Source of the DNA: CAZJGG01 sp964545475
GTDB taxonomy: Bacteria > Bacillota > Clostridia > Lachnospirales > JAISER01
Assembly (NCBI GenBank): GCA_964545475.1
Contig: CAZJGG010000093.1
Location: 1-7,295, forward strand
Length of the DNA: 7,295 nt
Direction: 5' to 3'
Shown here: piece by piece, positions 4,944 through 7,295 of the stretch
How positions within the stretch are numbered: the first letter of the stretch is position 1
How the letters are laid out: each line of letters opens with the position of its first letter
Position numbers and translations under genes: made by a program
Notes under the pieces: model-generated
The model's input: the letters and a program-made list of their open reading frames with translations, nothing else
What the model was told of the DNA's origin: nothing
Databases searched by the model: none

Positions 4944-6161
4944 TTATAATTCTTCTATAATTATATCAACTGTCTTTAGAACATCGTTTACGACTTTAAC
5001 TTTTCGGTGGGCAAGGGCTTGGTAAATTGGCAGTCGCTGGCTGTAAAGTGCGGCAAGCCTATCTTTGTCTGCCGAAAGGGGGCGGCCGTTTGTGGCAAGC
5101 TCTGAAAGTTCTCTTTCAAGAAAAACAATTATTCCGTTTTGCAATAAAGCTTTTCTGTTTTCCGGCTTTAAAACGCTGCCGCCCCCGGTGGCGATTATAT
5201 ATCCGTTTTGTTTTGAAAGCTCAAATAAAACTTGGCTTTCAATTCCCCGGAAATAATCTTCGCCGTGTTCTGTAATAAGCTGTTCGGCGGTTTTCCCGGT
5301 TTTATTAAATATTTCCACATCCGTATCGGCAAATTGCAATCCAAGGTTTTTGGCAAGTAATTTGCCGGCGGTTGTTTTGCCGCATCCCGGCATACCTATT
5401 AACACAATGTTTCTGCATGTCTTTTCAAGAGTTTCTATAACTTCGTCAATTCTAACAGCATCCGGCTTATCCTTACCGAAAAACAGGCTATCTGCATACG
5501 CCGCCTGGGCAACTAACATAGGAAGCCCGGCTGTTGCCTTAATTCCTCTATCCATTGATTCCAGAACAAGTTTTGTCTTTAAAGGGTTGTATACAACGTC
5601 TATAACCCCTTGCAAGTTATGAAAAATATCAAGATTAACAGGAAGCCCGGAATTGTTGGGATACATTCCCACAGGGGTTGTATTAACAATTATATCGGCG
5701 TCTTCATGTTTTTCCAAGTTTTTATAATTATCTTTAGAATTTCTTGAAATTATAACAACTTCCGAAGCACCCATATCTGCCGCAACGCTGGCGGCGGTTT
5801 TTGACGTTCCGCCGCTTCCAAGAATAATAGTTTTTTTGCCGGAAAATGTTATGCCTGCTCGCTCTGCCATATATGAAAATCCGTAATAATCAGTGTTGTA
5901 ACCGTGGAGTGTTCCGTTTTTGTTTATTACGGTGTTAACACTTCCGATTTTGGCGGATTGGTTATCGCAAACGCAATGGGGCATTACATCTTTTTTATAA
6001 GGAATTGTTACGTTTATCCCCATAAAATCCTTTTCTGCCATAAAACAGCTTAAACCCTCTCGAGGGATTTCTTTAAACCCATATTCTTTGTTTCCCAAAA
6101 GGGCATGAATTTTCGGGGAATAGCTGTGGGAAAGTTTTTCTCCGATTAAACCGTATTTCAT
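4944..6161 (-). CDS. aroE/aroK: Bifunctional shikimate dehydrogenase/shikimate kinase (AroE-AroK fusion)
   Basis: A 405-residue fusion covering two consecutive shikimate-pathway steps: NADPH-dependent reduction of 3-dehydroshikimate, then phosphorylation of shikimate. Residues 1 to about 245 are AroE: shikimate-binding SHSYSP (11-16), NVTIPYK with catalytic Lys56, SVNTV (74-78), GYNTD with Asp91, glycine-rich ILGSGGTS (113-120) for the nucleotide, and GLPMLVAQA with Gln219. Residues about 250-405 are AroK: Walker A GMPGCGKTT (256-264), DTD (279-281), Arg305 in YFRGIE, GGG (326-328), a lid with GRPL (359-362), and Arg376. Both active sites look complete and no stop or frameshift lies between them. 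The ATG overlaps the pheA stop as ATGA, implying translational coupling. The kinase follows the dehydrogenase, the reverse of their order in fungal AROM. Confidence 0.95.
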   Translation of the reverse strand: MKYGLIGEKLSHSYSPKIHALLGNKEYGFKEIPREGLSCFMAEKDFMGINVTIPYKKDVMPHCVCDNQSAKIGSVNTVINKNGTLHGYNTDYYGFSYMAERAGITFSGKKTIILGSGGTSKTAASVAADMGASEVVIISRNSKDNYKNLEKHEDADIIVNTTPVGMYPNNSGLPVNLDIFHNLQGVIDVVYNPLKTKLVLESMDRGIKATAGLPMLVAQAAYADSLFFGKDKPDAVRIDEVIETLEKTCRNIVLIGMPGCGKTTAGKLLAKNLGLQFADTDVEIFNKTGKTAEQLITEHGEDYFRGIESQVLFELSKQNGYIIATGGGSVLKPENRKALLQNGIIVFLERELSELATNGRPLSADKDRLAALYSQRLPIYQALAHRKVKVVNDVLKTVDIIIEEL

Positions 6162-7294
6162 AACTCGCTATAACACCCCAGAAATACAAATTTATCGCAG
6201 GAATCCTCAAGCTGAGAAAATAGCTTAAATACTGCATCATCGTAAACGGAAATATCAAGGTCAAAATAAAACATAAACTCAAAGTCGCTGTCGGGCAATG
6301 GGCGGCTTTCAAGCTTTGAAAGGTTAATGTCAAGAGCGGCAAACTTAGCCATAAGGTGGTAAAGTGAACCGGGGCGGTGAGGTACAGTCATCATTAAGCT
6401 GACTCTTTTTGCACCAGGGTAAATTTGCAGGTTTTTGGATATACAAATGAATTTAGTGTAATTGTTATCGCTGTTTTGAATTTTATCAGCCAAAATTTCA
6501 AGGTTGTAAAGCTCTGCGCAAGCAACAGAACATATAGCCGCACAGTCTCTGCTTTCGGATTCTGAAACCATTTTCGCCGCTGTTGCAGTGTTTTCACAAG
6601 AAACAATTGAAACTTTGGCGTTTTTCAAGAAATCTCTGCATTGGGCAATAGCTTGTTCATGAGAATATACCGTTTTAACATCTGAAAGCTTTGTTCCGGC
6701 TTTTGCAAGAAGAACATGGTTAATTTTAACTTTTATACTTCTGCTTATATAAAAATTATGTTGCTTCATTAAGTCGTAAACGTTTGTAACAGAGCCATGG
6801 AGGCTGTTTTCAATTGGCAAAATGCCGTATTGGCAAAGCCCTTTGTCAACTGCGCCAAAAACTCCCTCAAAAGTGTTAAAATACATAATTGACGGGCGAG
6901 CAAAAAGCTTTTCGCAAGCCGCTTGGGAATTTGCTCCCTCAATACCTTGGCAAGCAACAACAGCGTTTTTAGGGAAGAGCTGAGGTGTTTGCTCCAAAGC
7001 AAGTTTAACTTTTTCAGCAACTTCCGCTGTTTCGTTTAACAAATTGCACTGATGAGTTTTTGAAATATCAAAAATTGTTGTGTAAAGAGTTTTAATATAA
7101 GCCGCTACAGAATCATCTTTATCAGATGTAAGGCGGTTTATTATTTCTCTTTCTCTTTCAACATGAGTTATAGATAAATTCTCGCTTTTTTTAACCCTAG
7201 CTATGTTTTCCGCAAGAATAATTCTTTGTTCAAACAGTTTTACAATTTCATCGTCTATTGAATCTATTTGCTTTCTTACCTCTTCTAAATTCAT
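6158..7294 (-). CDS. pheA: Bifunctional chorismate mutase/prephenate dehydratase (P-protein)
   Basis: A 378-residue P-protein converting chorismate to prephenate and then phenylpyruvate for phenylalanine. Residues 1 to about 85 are an AroQ-type chorismate mutase with Arg7, Arg24, Lys35, Arg47, Glu48, Ser78 and Gln82 at positions matching the E. coli active site. Prephenate dehydratase spans about 112-285, with QGIEGANSQAA (116-126), YGILPIENSLHGSV (156-169) and a NNYTKF motif (277-282), where the family more often has TRF. An ACT regulatory domain follows (about 298-375) with PGSLYHL (308-314) and ESRP (329-332), the phenylalanine-binding motif, so feedback inhibition by phenylalanine is expected. 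The ATG is one base from the window edge, so its ribosome-binding site cannot be seen; the N-terminus MNLEEVRKQID fits the family. The gene is the upstream partner of aroE-aroK. Confidence 0.96.
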   Translation of the reverse strand: MNLEEVRKQIDSIDDEIVKLFEQRIILAENIARVKKSENLSITHVEREREIINRLTSDKDDSVAAYIKTLYTTIFDISKTHQCNLLNETAEVAEKVKLALEQTPQLFPKNAVVACQGIEGANSQAACEKLFARPSIMYFNTFEGVFGAVDKGLCQYGILPIENSLHGSVTNVYDLMKQHNFYISRSIKVKINHVLLAKAGTKLSDVKTVYSHEQAIAQCRDFLKNAKVSIVSCENTATAAKMVSESESRDCAAICSVACAELYNLEILADKIQNSDNNYTKFICISKNLQIYPGAKRVSLMMTVPHRPGSLYHLMAKFAALDINLSKLESRPLPDSDFEFMFYFDLDISVYDDAVFKLFSQLEDSCDKFVFLGCYSEL

Positions 7295-7295
7295 T

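Noticed and set aside
4939..4965. AT-only hairpin (TTATA/TATAA) at the msrA/aroE-aroK junction as a bidirectional terminator
   Set aside because: A five-pair AT stem is too weak to be convincing.
5027..5622. Several + strand open frames opposite aroE-aroK
   Set aside because: All are antisense to conserved kinase and dehydrogenase motifs and show no family features.
6073..7020. Additional minus-strand open frames overlapping pheA and the start of aroE-aroK in other frames
   Set aside because: They overlap conserved domains in the wrong frame and carry frame-shadow composition.
1..7295. CRISPR arrays, tRNA or rRNA genes, phage or defence genes
   Set aside because: No regularly spaced repeats, no recognisable cloverleaf or rRNA segments, and no such protein families were seen.

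Overview
The window is AT-rich DNA from a low-GC Gram-positive bacterium. A gut or anaerobic Clostridia-type member of the Bacillota fits best, because yerC lies next to pcrA as in Firmicutes, the PcrA is of Firmicutes type, shikimate dehydrogenase and kinase are fused, TTG starts carry Shine-Dalgarno sites, and intrinsic terminators are common. I cannot name a genus.

Layout. Positions 1-220 hold the last 15 codons of a small hydrophobic protein read on the + strand, followed by a hairpin built over its stop codon, a short repeat and a strong terminator. This looks like the tail of a type I toxin-antitoxin unit (holin-like/Fst-like toxin), and a minus-strand promoter and terminator suggest an antisense RNA. 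Positions 221-934 (-) encode a PHP-family phosphoesterase of the YcdX type. Its AT-rich upstream region is shared with the divergent yerC (1188-1481, +), a small TrpR-superfamily DNA-binding protein with a good promoter. A 426-base gene-free stretch with several inverted repeats and a GC-richer patch separates yerC from pcrA (1908-4142, +), a UvrD/PcrA-type helicase. After the pcrA terminator come a REP-like hairpin and the C-terminal remnant of a REP-associated (RAYT, IS200-like) transposase, then msrA (4432-4938, +), peptide-methionine (S)-S-oxide reductase.

Converging on msrA with only 5 bases between the stop codons is an aromatic amino-acid operon on the minus strand. pheA (chorismate mutase/prephenate dehydratase, starting at the right edge) overlaps by 4 bases an aroE-aroK fusion (shikimate dehydrogenase/shikimate kinase). 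Together they cover two steps before chorismate and two steps from chorismate to phenylpyruvate; other aro genes probably lie beyond the right edge.

Most of the window is ordinary core metabolism and DNA repair. The parts that deserve a second look are the putative toxin/antisense unit at the left edge, the structured yerC-pcrA spacer, the decayed RAYT/REP module, the domain order of the AroE-AroK fusion, and a minus-strand terminator that appears to sit inside the msrA coding sequence. I did not find convincing evidence for a wholly new multi-gene system.
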